A stretch of 64,000 bases of DNA, taken from contig JAOWCC010000237.1 in the NCBI GenBank assembly GCA_030867875.1, positions 7,623,713 to 7,687,712 of the forward strand, given 5' to 3'. Under the pieces are notes generated by a model. It was given only the letters and a program-made list of their open reading frames with translations, had not been told where the DNA came from and searched no databases. Positions 1 to 9,166 of the stretch are shown piece after piece. Position numbers and translations under genes: made by a program. Each line of letters begins with the position of its first letter. Within the stretch, counting starts at the first letter, position 1. This stretch comes from Actinernus sp. WN-2022 (Eukaryota > Cnidaria > Anthozoa > Actiniaria > Actinernidae).

Positions 1-317
1 AATAAATTCGAGCAAAGTAGTACTTTTGGAGTATAATTTCGAGCAGAATAGCCTTTTTTCGAGCTGAATGTGCTAAAGCCTACCCGGGACATAGTGGGGA
101 ATGTATCATGTATACAGTGTTACATTTTGAACTTTTCCTCGCTCATCGGGGGACAGTTGGCTGTTACAATACCCGCCCCTATGGCCCCGGCATGTGCTTC
201 AGAATTTTCAATTGGAAGGACGCATTAATAAATTGAATATACATAAGCTTCAATCTGTTGTTCCATTATTTAAGAAATAAATTATGAAGCACATTTTCTA
301 TTACTATGCATGGGATG
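1..317. other. left edge, no gene seen
   Basis: AT-rich sequence with a loosely repeated TCGAGCA-containing stretch at 8-70. I see no convincing ORF, RNA gene or transposon end here. Confidence 0.4.
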
Positions 318-346
318 ATATCCGACCCTAATCCGGTAAATAACAT
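318..346. repeat. partial copy of the 138-bp inverted repeat
   Basis: The segment ending CCGGTAAATAAC at 335-346 matches the right end of the inverted repeat found beyond the 3' end of every array GPCR (for example 8391-8528). Its left end is missing. It marks the left limit of an old, decayed GPCR unit that continues to about 1627. Confidence 0.6.
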
Positions 347-842
347 TATTTTTCCAAATATTTGTTTACTTTTTCTTCAGATAGCAGCTGGAGCAATTTA
401 AACGGGCGTACTGTTAGTGTTCCTCAGTTGAACTTTAGTGAACGTGCCTTTAATAAATTAAGAAATGTTGGACATTCGTTTTGGAAACAAGGTAGGATCC
501 AAAAAAACATATTTCAATCTCACAAATGTCATGAAAAACATCCCACTAAATATGTAAATTTTAGGTTTTCATGCTAACGTTATTCAAGTGAATTGAAATA
601 CATAAAGGCAAGGCTGCCAACCAGAATAATTGCTTTGATATTCACCTAAAATGTCCACCTATGCATGCTATCAACAAGAAAAACGATCATATACGCTTAA
701 ATTATTACTTATTGTGCAACTGAGGATTTATTTTACTTCGCAATTTCTTTGCCTTTCCACTTTTAATGATTCGGAAGATTTCATCACAAAGCAATATTAC
801 CGTTACCATTTAATTGCCATCAGATGTGAATATTAATGAAGG
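347..842. other. decayed GPCR 3' flank
   Basis: This stretch is homologous, with many substitutions, to the 3' flank of array genes (compare 8720-9166). Shared pieces include a block around CAGCTGGAGCAATTT and a block around AATGTCATGAAAAACATCCC. Short plus-strand ORFs here (362-577, 651-836) run antisense to the flank and are not supported as genes. Confidence 0.6.
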
Positions 843-965
843 CTAAATTGCTCTTTCTCTACAAGCCAGAGTGGATTTTAAAGCTGTTTTTGTCTTAGGA
901 ACACGTAGGCCAAGAAGAACAGGATTCATAGCAGAGTTTATCATGATGAACCTGGATGCAAACTG
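843..965 (-). pseudogene. GPCR 3' fragment (TM7 and tail), type A-like
   Basis: The minus strand encodes the receptor C-terminus from the residues before TM7 to a stop. It includes the NPVLLGLR motif (NP7.50, Leu at 7.53) and a tail ending CRERAI then TAG. The first 270 or so codons are absent: at 965/966 the sequence jumps straight into another copy of receptor 3' flank. The TM7 residues FIMINSAMNP match type A. It is a dead fragment from an internal deletion or template switch, older than the array. Confidence 0.8.
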
Positions 966-1130
966 ATATTCACCTAAAATATCCACTTGTTCATGTTGTC
1001 AACAACAAAAACTATGATATACGCTTAAATTACTTATTGTGCAAATCAGGATATATGTTACTTGGCAATTTCTTTGCCTTTCCACTTTTAATGATTCGGA
1101 AGATTTCATCACAAAGCAATATTAGCATTA
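966..1130. other. second copy of GPCR 3' flank
   Basis: This begins ATATTCACCTAAAATATCC and closely matches the flank just 3' of A1 (8965-9130), including the variant GATATATGTT in place of GATTTATTTT. The other type A copies do not carry this version, so A1's flank and this relic share a source. Confidence 0.65.
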
Positions 1131-1338
1131 CGTATAATGAGCCAGTTATGAAGTCGTAGACTGAAAGGTTTGCAATGAGCAACGTCGAAGGTGTTCGTAA
1201 ATTACTCTGAGGATCTTTGTAAATGGCGAAAAGAACAACAAAGCTTCCAACACATGTCATGACTGCCCAGCATACACAAAAGAATACCAAACCGGAGTAA
1301 AATGATGGATCTGCTTTTTGCGGATCGGTTGAATTCAT
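1030..1338 (-). pseudogene. truncated GPCR, TM1-TM2 only, type B-like
   Basis: Codons 1-69 (1131-1338) match a type B receptor through Tyr69 in TM2. Type B markers include Cys23, Met27, Tyr40 and Ser45. There is one change at the residue before D2.50 (Ser61 to Tyr). At 1131 the gene breaks inside a CGTA motif and joins 3' flank sequence, so the reading frame runs on for 33 unrelated residues to a stop, giving 102 aa in all. Start codon and N-terminal NST sequon are intact. It could yield a two-helix peptide but not a receptor. Together with 843-965 it forms two deletion remnants in tandem. Confidence 0.8.
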
Positions 1339-1627
1339 AGTGTTCTTTTAGTAGTAGCTGGGAGCGACCATTCTATAGTTGGTAAGTTTGACTATTGATA
1401 GTGAAATATTTTTTTTGTTGCTAACTAGAAATTAGGTGCGCTTACATAGAAGAGAAGAACCAATCGAAGGCTTGGGGAAAGCCAAACAGAAATTACACGT
1501 CTGTTTCTCCTAAAATAAAATAAAGCACAGCGCGTCTAGATTAAGAAAAACTAATTAACTGGAACGTCAAGTATTAAATTAAGAATATCATAAGGCGCAA
1601 GTGAATTTCAAAAAGCCTGCAAGGACC
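1339..1627. promoter_or_regulatory. relic GPCR upstream region
   Basis: Homologous to the 5' region of the array genes (compare 10112-10410), including the TAGTAGTAGCTGGGAGCGA block and GAATTTCAAAAAGCCTGCAA. Homology stops at about 1627, exactly where array units continue into the long hairpin. The relic therefore lacks the hairpin. Confidence 0.6.
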
Positions 1628-2119
1628 GGGTATTTCGTAAACATGGCGGCCGCTAAACAGTACTGTGGTGAACTCTTTCGATTGCTTGTTTCAATGCTGG
1701 TGAATAATCAGACAAATACAATAAACTTTTGCTTAGGATTCAAAAGAATATTGGGATGAATATTGTTTACTCTAGGCGCTCGTACTAAAATAATCCTGTT
1801 TAACTTTAAATTCAGGTCCAGCTTGACTAAAATATTCATAAATGATGGAACATGGTGTATTATTGTTTTTAATGTTCGTAATTTCCGTTGCATGAACTAT
1901 TAGAAAAGGACAGGATATGGCTAGCTACATGTACTACACTTGTGGAGATGCAGAAATTATCTTAGAATATTAATTTAGTATGATACTGAATCAGTGGGTG
2001 TTGAAAAAGCAAAAAGTACAGCAGATGCAAATGATCACTGCAGTCATGTCATTTATATGTAATGTAATTAAAGCTTACATATCCAGTTTTGAAGCAAAGA
2101 AAATTATCAGGTTTGATTA
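1628..2119. other. intergenic, nothing recognised
   Basis: AT-rich. The short minus-strand ORF at 1708-1893 has no recognisable motif and looks like chance. Confidence 0.4.
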
Positions 2120-2225
2120 ACAAATAAAGAAGCCTTAGCCATGTTTTATACTATCATAAAACACGATGGGCATTTGAGAACATGAGAGAAATGTTAAGGC
2201 ACAAGCCGAAGGCTTCTTTATCTGT
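2120..2225. repeat. inverted repeat, about 105 bp
   Basis: AATAAAGAAGCCTT near 2122 is repeated inverted as AAGGCTTCTTTAT near 2209. Between the arms is a smaller inverted pair (GTTTTAT/ATAAAAC around 2143-2163). It is a foldback remnant, possibly part of the adjoining element. Confidence 0.5.
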
Positions 2226-2372
2226 TTTATAATATAGATTTACGCGCGCGATGAAAGGAAACCGCCAGTTGAAAACTATATAACAGGGCTAACCATGTTA
2301 TATACTCTGATAAAACATGGCTTCTTAGCCAATCAGAGCGCGCGTACTATCGTATCTATATTATAATAAGAT
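2226..2372. mobile_element. MITE-like foldback element
   Basis: TTTATAATATAGAT with a following CGCGCGCG at the left is mirrored by GCGCGCGTACTATCGTATCTATATTATAA at the right, imperfectly. The inner part holds CCATGTTATA...ATAAAACATGG, also inverted. The motif AGCCAATCAGAGCGCGCG recurs inverted near 5775, suggesting a family. The exact ends are uncertain. Confidence 0.5.
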
Positions 2373-2659
2373 TTATATCTTGGAGAGAATGTTATATATT
2401 TTGTTTCTGATTTTGCTATTACAGCCAGTAACAGGCATACATTATTAATCACTCACTATAAAATTAATATCATTAAAGGTACACTATCAACCGAAAAATG
2501 ATAAACGTTCTCATGACTAAAGACCACAATATCTACTCAGATTACCAGTGTACTGGTCGAGAAAATTTGAGACAATTTTCATAAAGGATGGCAAAGATTT
2601 GAGTGGATGAAAAATACTGCTTTTAAGAAAAATTGAGAGTGACTTAATAAATATTTGAA

Positions 2660-3021
2660 ATACATGCATCAGGAGTTCCGGACTTCCGGTTGGATCACAC
2701 TGCATTCTGGGTAGGTGGGCTCAGAAAAGTGGGCATCAACTTCTAGATCGGCCATATTGGATTTGAGTGCAGTCAATTTTTGCTCCTTTGCAAGTTCAAA
2801 AACTTACTACCTAATACACGGAATATCTTACCTTTACAGATTCTTCAGTTGGGAGTTCTAAGTCGATGTTTAAGCTTTAGAACGGGATTAATAAAGTTTC
2901 CAAGTTGACTGCGCTCAAATCCAATATGGCCGCTCTGGAAGTTGATGCCCACTTTTCTGAGCCCACCTACCCAGAATGCAGTGTGATCAAACCGGAAGTC
3001 CGGAACTCCTGATGCATGTAT
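2660..3021. mobile_element. foldback DNA element with about 115-bp terminal inverted repeats
   Basis: The left arm 2660-2775 and right arm 2905-3021 are near-perfect inverted copies. Shared blocks include ATGCATCAGGAGTTCCGGAC, the GGGTAGGTGGGCTCAGAAAA block and the GGCCATATTGGATTTGAG block. About 130 bp of unrelated sequence lies between. No transposase is encoded, so it is non-autonomous. The ORFs on either arm (2517-2705 minus, 2976-3167 plus) share the same opening residues only because the arms are inverted copies. Confidence 0.8.
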
Positions 3022-3860
3022 ATGTTCACTGTAACCGAAATCAAGTTTATAGTATTAGCTTTTTTAATCCACTTTGTCATCCTTTATTGACAAAAAAAAA
3101 CATATCAGGGTATTCATATAGTATTACTCTTCGGTTTCAGGGTGTTATTTTTGTAGTTTTGTTTTAAAGAAACCTGACTATTCAATTCCAGTGCCCCTTT
3201 GACATCCACTAGACCATGTAAAATATATATACTAGATTAAGTAGTCATGATAGACACGCACAGAAAACTAAATACAAGACAGGAAAAAAAATGGACTAAC
3301 TCAAGGACAAGGGTCCCATAATCTGTTCACCCTAACCAAAAATACAACTAAAACAGTTAAAAAGGTAAAAAATTGTATTGTATATGGCATAACCTATCAT
3401 GTCATAAGAAGTAATAAGGATAATAGGAGTGGGAGTTTATAAATAAAGCAGTAAGTTTTCCAAGTGTTAGTAAATCTGGGAAATTATTTTCATTTTTAAA
3501 AGAAATATATATACGGTTGGATGTTATTTTGTGAATTGTAAGAAACTTGATTCAGGTGAATATCTTTCTCCTTTGCTTCGTTTGTGTGATATAAAGGCAT
3601 TCTCAACTATATAAAACTGATCAGTTTTTCTTAACCAAATATTTTCCTCTAAATTATTTTATTATTTATTAATTTATTATTTTATTTATTTCAAGTTTCG
3701 CCAAAAGGCTGAGGACGTGAGAAAACAAGAGGACACAAAATCCCCTACAAGGCTTTCACACCCAGCCAAACTCAGTAATAAGAACGAAAAACCCAACCCC
3801 ATTACACCATTGATAACTAATCAATACTAAGTTAAATATACTAAATAACCATTATTGTAA
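3022..3860. other. intergenic, AT-rich
   Basis: No gene seen. An AT-only stretch (TTATTATTTATTAATTTATT type) lies at about 3653-3690. Confidence 0.4.
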
Positions 3861-4040
3861 GGGAAGGTATATTTAATGGGGGGTATGAAGATGTTGAAAT
3901 TGAAACTTAAATATTTTCAGCATCTCCCTTGTAACACTAACTTCAGTATTTTTCGACCCTCCCCCTACATTCCCTAAAATATTTTCAGAACCCCCTCAAC
4001 ATCTTCATATCCCCCTTTCCATAATAAATATACCTTCCCT
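3861..4040. mobile_element. 180-bp MITE, PIF/Harbinger type
   Basis: The ends are GGGAAGGTATATTTA and its reverse complement at 4026-4040, with inversion continuing through ATGAAGATGTTGA / TCAACATCTTCAT. It is flanked by TAA on both sides (3858-3860 and 4041-4043). A 3-bp TWA duplication is characteristic of PIF/Harbinger elements. There is no coding capacity. Confidence 0.7.
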
Positions 4041-4043
4041 AAT

Positions 4044-4726
4044 TAGACTTAATTTGTATAAGATAGATAATTACATTGAAGCAACAGTATATTAGGAAAG
4101 AAGAATGGTATCTTAGGGAAAATTATTACTTTCATTAATAATTTACTCAATATGTGCATGCCAACGTAAGGCTGATGCAGCGACATTAAATTACTTTATA
4201 TGATCTAATATTGTTGCCATCAAAAACATTATGTAAGCGCATCAAATAAAATGATTTTAGTTGCCATTTGAAGGAAGTGAGAGACTAAGCAGCTTTAATA
4301 TTCTATTGAAAAAAAGAGTCACAAAAAGGGGAGGTTCTTGCATACTGAGTATTAAGGTAACGGTCCGGTTTGGCCACAGCAGGCCAGATTAAGGATACCT
4401 GATTTGCACTTAAAGAAAAACACTAAGTATTCCATCCATTAATTTAATAAGAGGAAGCATATTAAGCTAAGATTTAAAAAATTAAATAAATCAAATTCTT
4501 AGTTCTTTATCATTTTCTAGCATGTCACTTTTTGAAACATTGGAGTTGACATGTTTGCTGCAGCAAGCTTACAAGGTGTTTAATAAGTTCTCAATATTTC
4601 ATGTCACCACATCAAACATAGGAAAAAATATAGTTGAGAAAAACTGACTCCCTCTATTAAGAAAAGGAGCTAGCTAGAAAACATACTATTACAGGTGTCA
4701 GAGCACTAAGATTGCGATATGGTTAC
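4044..4726. other. intergenic, nothing recognised
   Basis: AT-rich sequence. No ORF with recognisable features on either strand. Confidence 0.4.
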
Positions 4727-4729
4727 TTA

Positions 4730-5527
4730 AGGCCCATTTACACTACAGAGACAGTTTGGCACGGCTCGGATAAAAGCGGTACGAGTACAAACAAATGGGT
4801 TCGCTCCTCGTTTACACTATCATTTTTTTGCCGTACCAAATGGGTTTTGCCGACATTTTGGTACTGATTATTTACTTCAGAACGCATGCGCTGTTCGTCC
4901 ATCCAATATGGCGGATAAAGAAATTTTGGAAGCCTTATTGCCAACAGCATCATCGTAAGCTCTAGACTTGATAAAGGTATGAAAAGGCGTTAGCGAAACC
5001 AGGGCCGAAAGAAAACGGGACTCCGATTGTTCATGAGGTTAGTGGCTACGCTAATCTCTCCTCCTTCGGTATTTTTGCGTTTTCAAGGCTCATTTCATGG
5101 TTTCTTCTTTCATTATTATGAGAAGTTCTCTAACATCGCTTTCTTCCCAAGCATGGCCGCACATTTTCTTGGCTGTGGCTGTGTCTGCGTTTGTCCGCCA
5201 TCTTGAATTGTAAACTTCTGAGTGTGACCGCTTGCCAATACGATCGAAGGCCATAGAATAACATCGCGTTTGGTCCGGGTGATCGTTTACACTACGAATT
5301 TTATCCGAGCCGAACCCATATTTTGGTGCCCGTACCAATTTTACCCGTGCTCGGACTACCTATTTAGAAGGGCCAGGCACGAGTAAAATTGTTGGTTCGG
5401 CACGGGTAAAATTTGGCGCGGCAAACCATTTACACTGCTAAATTTATCCGAGCCGAACTCTTTTTTTGGTACGCGTATCAATTTTATCCGCGCCGTGCCA
5501 AAAATTCGGTGTAGTGTAAATGGGCCT
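4730..5527. mobile_element. 798-bp non-autonomous PIF/Harbinger element
   Basis: The terminal repeats read AGGCCCATTTACACTACA at the left and the near reverse complement at 5510-5527. TTA is duplicated at 4727-4729 and 5528-5530, matching the TWA target of PIF/Harbinger. Subterminal blocks built on TTTACAC and ATTTTATCCGAGCC recur at about 4810, 5285 and 5430. Two minus-strand ORFs (4738-4953 and 5090-5338) lie inside. The second contains WEESDVRELLIIM, reminiscent of the Myb/SANT-like DNA-binding ORF that these transposons carry beside the transposase. That resemblance is inference. No DDE transposase is present. Confidence 0.8.
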
Positions 5528-5530
5528 TTA

Positions 5531-6352
5531 AAGACACATGATAATACAAGACAAGTTCTTCAAAGTTAACTATTTTATTTATTTTCCATTTTCTTCTTCT
5601 AGAGAGCTTGGCCTTCCTTTGGTCATATCGACCATATTTGCATCACTGACACACTGACACTGGCCGGGTGCCGTTCGTCAATGTTTCGTGTAGTCTTCGA
5701 AGTTATAAAATTGAGAAATTAACTCCGTAATTACTGGTTTATATAATATATTATAAAATAACCCAGAGGAAACTCGCGCGCTGATTGGCTGAAAGCCGTG
5801 TTTATATGAGAGTCCATAGACATGGAAATTCGCTGATTGTGAATTAAATCAAAATGGCAAACGACAAGAAAGAATGTCTTCACCAAATGTTGACTTTCAA
5901 TATGATTTTAATCAGCAAAACCGACAGATATATTTAACAAAAATACAACCAACCGACGAAGTTATCAAAGACAAAATTGCTAACCATCACGGCCGAGATA
6001 ATTTTATTCGCGGATCCAACAAACAAAAGTCAAAACCACTTTTCGTTGAACTTATTTTGTACGGTAAAACTAAAGACATAAACGGCTTAACAAGTCTAGT
6101 TTTTAAACAATAGTGAGGAATCGAGCTAGAGTACAAGAGAGGGAAAAGCAAGGCAACATTTTCATTTTTTGTTCTGTCTTGTTTTAATCCCAAACCGTAA
6201 AAGTACATTTCGTCGGCGACGAAGTCACGAAATAATAAGCCTTCATATAAGCTAAAGGCCACTTGTTATCATTCATCCTGCTTGGTCTTAGATAATTCAG
6301 ATAAGGTTTTTAGCTTTTTCCTTGCCGTTTTTTGAACAACTACATGAATTTT
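5531..6352. other. repeat-rich stretch with no supported gene
   Basis: It contains a CGCGCGCTGATTGGCT motif near 5775 (inverse of that at 2330) and GTGTTTATATGAGAG near 5800, which resembles 7068-7080. It is probably a degraded transposon. The 79-aa plus-strand ORF at 5874-6113 has no recognisable domain and is opposed by an ORF of similar length on the other strand. Confidence 0.4.
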
Positions 6353-6353
6353 G

Positions 6354-6450
6354 CAACCCTGCTAGCAGAGGTTCTTTTCTCTTACCCTCTCTCCAGCCCC
6401 ACTAACGAGCTGGAGAGGGTAAGAGAAAAGAACCTCTGCTAGCAGGGTTG
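6354..6450. mobile_element. 97-bp perfect-arm hairpin MITE
   Basis: CAACCCTGCTAGCAGAGG and about 28 further bases are repeated inverted, ending at 6450. The only flaw is a 2-base bulge (CTCTCTCC versus CTCTCC), and the loop is about 10 nt. The hairpin is flanked by the direct repeat AATTTTG, extendable to about 11 bp if the palindromic ends are counted differently. An unworn hairpin with an intact duplication suggests recent insertion. A 9-bp duplication would fit a Mutator-like element, but the boundary is ambiguous. Confidence 0.8.
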
Positions 6451-6978
6451 AATTTTGCAAATCACGTGCGACAGTTCAGGTTGATATAACAACCAAATGA
6501 CAACTTGTTGATTTTTTACAGAACAAAATGAGCTTTTCTCTTACCTTGCACTCTTAGCCTCACCTCATTGAAAGGAAGGTTCCAACAGCTAGATCTTTCC
6601 ATTGAGTTTGGCGAAAATAAAAGTTCATTCATTGATTCATCAAAACGTTCAACAGGGGATCGGGAATCATGTTTCCTCGTGTACATTCAGCGACAAAAAC
6701 AACCAGTTCAAGTCCTCTACTCCTTGAATGCCTTTATGCCTTAAATTTCCGGTGGGAAATGTCTTGAATTCCGAGTTATTCTCATTTCGGGGAATGTCGA
6801 AGCAAATGTTTTCAAAATAGAGCCACACACTGACACAGATCGAGCATGGGGAATTTCCCGCACTGTGCAAACTCACCGTCGGTCGATTTCTGACGAATGT
6901 TACAGTTAGGAGAATTGATCTTCTGATCATGCGTGCGAAAGATTTATCTCTCGTATTTTTCCTGTTCGTTATTTTATA
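6451..6978. other. intergenic, no supported gene
   Basis: The 108-aa minus-strand ORF at 6667-6993 has low-complexity composition and no motif. I see nothing else. Confidence 0.4.
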
Positions 6979-7112
6979 AAAGCAATATAACACGCTTCCA
7001 TTTCCATGTCTCGCCTAGCGGCTCGTGATTTTCAAGTTTTTCTTTGTTCTCCCAACATATCCCGCGTGTTTATATAAGAGAGCAAAGACATGGAAAGCGT
7101 GTTATATTGCTT
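6979..7112. mobile_element. MITE-like inverted repeat
   Basis: AAGCAATATAACACGCTTCC followed by a CATGTCT block at the left is mirrored by AGACATGG and GCGTGTTATATTGCTT at the right, with about 65 bp between. The right arm shares GTTTATAT.AGAG with sequence near 5800. Confidence 0.6.
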
Positions 7113-7475
7113 AAGTATAAAATAAAGAATGAATCTGCTCAACTATTACAATACTATTCGTTTAATTATGAATACTTACCTTGTTGAGCGACCGCCATGT
7201 TCGGCAAACTCAGTCCAAACTCTATTTTGCCCAACATATTTGTCGAAATACTGGATCAAAAGTAAAAAAAAAACCTTTACTTTTGTTCTCTATCAGACTT
7301 ATTTCGAGATCAATTTAGTAAGAAGGAAAGAAAAACGCTTCGAAGTCCAGCTATGAGTACCACGGGTCAGTCAATCTCTGTTGGTTGTCAAGGGAGAGCT
7401 GGTTAGCTTGCAACCCAGTATGGCGTTGCTATGGGCCAGCAAGTCACGTGACCATCTGTTGCAAAAGGCCTATCG

Positions 7476-7735
7476 GTTTCATGAGAAAAAGTGGCTCCAA
7501 AACCCGGATTTCCAAATTATTGTGAAAACAAACTCGGATTTTCTCCCTGGTTGGTTATTCTGAATCGTCAAACCCGGAATTTCTTTTAGCCTTTTTTTAA
7601 GAAAAACCCTGACCCGGAAATCGAAATTAAGTTCAGACCTGGACCCGGTACCGTCTCAGGTAGATATTTCGTTATAAACGAGAGTGCAATCCCTCCCCTC
7701 CCTCCCCTCCCCCCCCCCCCCCTCCCCCGTTGCCC
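7476..7735. repeat. dispersed repeat, copy 1, with C-rich tract
   Basis: Homologous to 11101-11329 (and its three array copies) and in part to 62064-62190. Shared blocks are GGATTTCCAAATTATTGTGA, CCCTGGTTGGTTATTCTGAA, ACCCTGACCCGGAAATC and TAGATATTTCGTTATAAACG. This copy ends in a long C-rich tract (about 7689-7736) that other copies hold in shorter form. ORFs in it are conserved only because the repeat is. Confidence 0.75.
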
Positions 7736-8226
7736 CCGGTCCTCCCAAGAAGGCGTGGTCTCACATTTGCATTTGTGAACGAGATTCAGTAACTCACAAG
7801 GCCATTTCAACATATACAAACGGTCACGTTGTGAAAAAGATATGTATTCTGATTAAAATGTTTCCCCAAATCTAAATTCATTTTCCTTAAATATGCGAGC
7901 TAGTGGCCATAAAATAGGTTGAATTAATGCTTTCAGAAAGTTTTGTTTTGTATTTGAATGAATGAATTAAACGTGTATTTAAGCAGGGTAATCCCTTCCG
8001 GTTACAAACCGTTTTGCGACAAATGTCTAGATATTTCTGGCCGTATCTTTTCAGGACTCGTGGTTATTTTTATCCACGCAAAGCATGCCGTGCTCAGGTT
8101 AGGACTGCTGTGTCTAAAACGACTATCATGTAATCCGTGCTATTATCTCCAACATTTAATCCGCTGTGTCCATCCATTTGTTGCATTTCTGTTTGATTTT
8201 CTCGAGTGTTTCATTCAGCTCTTTTT
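7736..8226. other. unique flank to the left of the array
   Basis: No supported gene. The 106-aa plus-strand ORF 7958-8278 crosses the array boundary at 8227, so its end is array flank. It has hydrophobic stretches but no recognisable family. Confidence 0.4.
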
Positions 8227-8390
8227 TAATGCTTATTATCGCTGGGTGTTCTTTTATATTTTCCTATCAAGAGACTGATTTTGTAGCGCTTGCTTGTTAG
8301 TCTGACAATTCGTCCTCAAGTTTGTCTTCATACTCGAGTTTAAATATTGATTCATTTCTCTAAAAAATCCTACTCGATACATACATATGA

Positions 8391-8528
8391 GTTATTTACC
8401 GGCTGAGAGGTCCGTATAGACAAACATTGTGCACGAAGTCTTGTAATGTACTGACCGAGGCCGCATTACTATATCAACACCGAGTGCACAGTTTTTCTAT
8501 ACAGACCGACCCTAATCCGGTAAATAAC
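8391..8528. repeat. 138-bp inverted repeat, 3' of A1
   Basis: It starts GTTATTTACCGG and ends CCGGTAAATAAC, a perfect 12-bp inverted terminus. Inversion continues through GTATAGACAAACATTGTGCAC / GTGCACAGTTTTTCTATAC, and an inner GTAATG...CATTAC pair forms a second helix. It codes for nothing and is probably a MITE that predates the duplications, since the relic at 318-346 keeps one end of it. It lies about 640 bp beyond the stop of A1. Confidence 0.75.
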
Positions 8529-9166
8529 GTATGTTTTTCTCTATTCTCTTTCTATTTGAGAATCGAATCATTGTACAAACTCCAGTTCATTGAAAGAGCG
8601 CGCACTAGTTATCGTGACCGTGGACAGAGATAGGAAAAGCCGCCCGCCCCTGGAATCAGTCATATCGCAGGAAATTGTAGCTTACCGCCCGCTCGCGCTC
8701 GAAAAAAAATAATTGTTTCTTTTTCGTCAGGTAGCAGCTGGACCAATTTCAACGGGCATATGTGTCTTTGATAAATTGATTAATGTTGGGCATTCGTTTT
8801 GGAAACAATGTAGGATCCAAAAAACGTATTTCAATGTCATGCACGAATGTCATGGAAAACATCCCACTAAATATGTAAATTGTAGGAAATAGGTTTTCAT
8901 GTTAACGTTATTCAAGTGAATTGAAATACGTAAAGGCAAGGCTGCCAACCAGAACAATGTTTTGATATTCACCTAAAATATCCACCTATTCATGTTGTCA
9001 ACAACAAAAACCATGATATACGCTTAAATTACTTATTGTGCAAATCAGGATATATGTTACTTGGCAATTTCTTTGCCTTTCCACTTTTAATGATTCGGAA
9101 GATTTCATCACAAAGCAATATTAGCGTTACCATTTAATTGCCATCACATGTGAATATTGATGAAGG
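8529..9166. other. A1 3' flank
   Basis: Related to the flanks of A2-A4 but with scattered substitutions and small indels. It lacks the AATAAA that other copies carry on the minus strand (A2: 17958-17963), having GATATATGTT instead. In this it matches the relic at 966-1130. Confidence 0.6.

Noticed and set aside
5874..6113. 79-aa plus-strand ORF with a neighbouring antisense ORF
   Set aside because: Short, opposed by a similar-length ORF, and inside degraded repeat sequence. It is mentioned only in the stretch entry.
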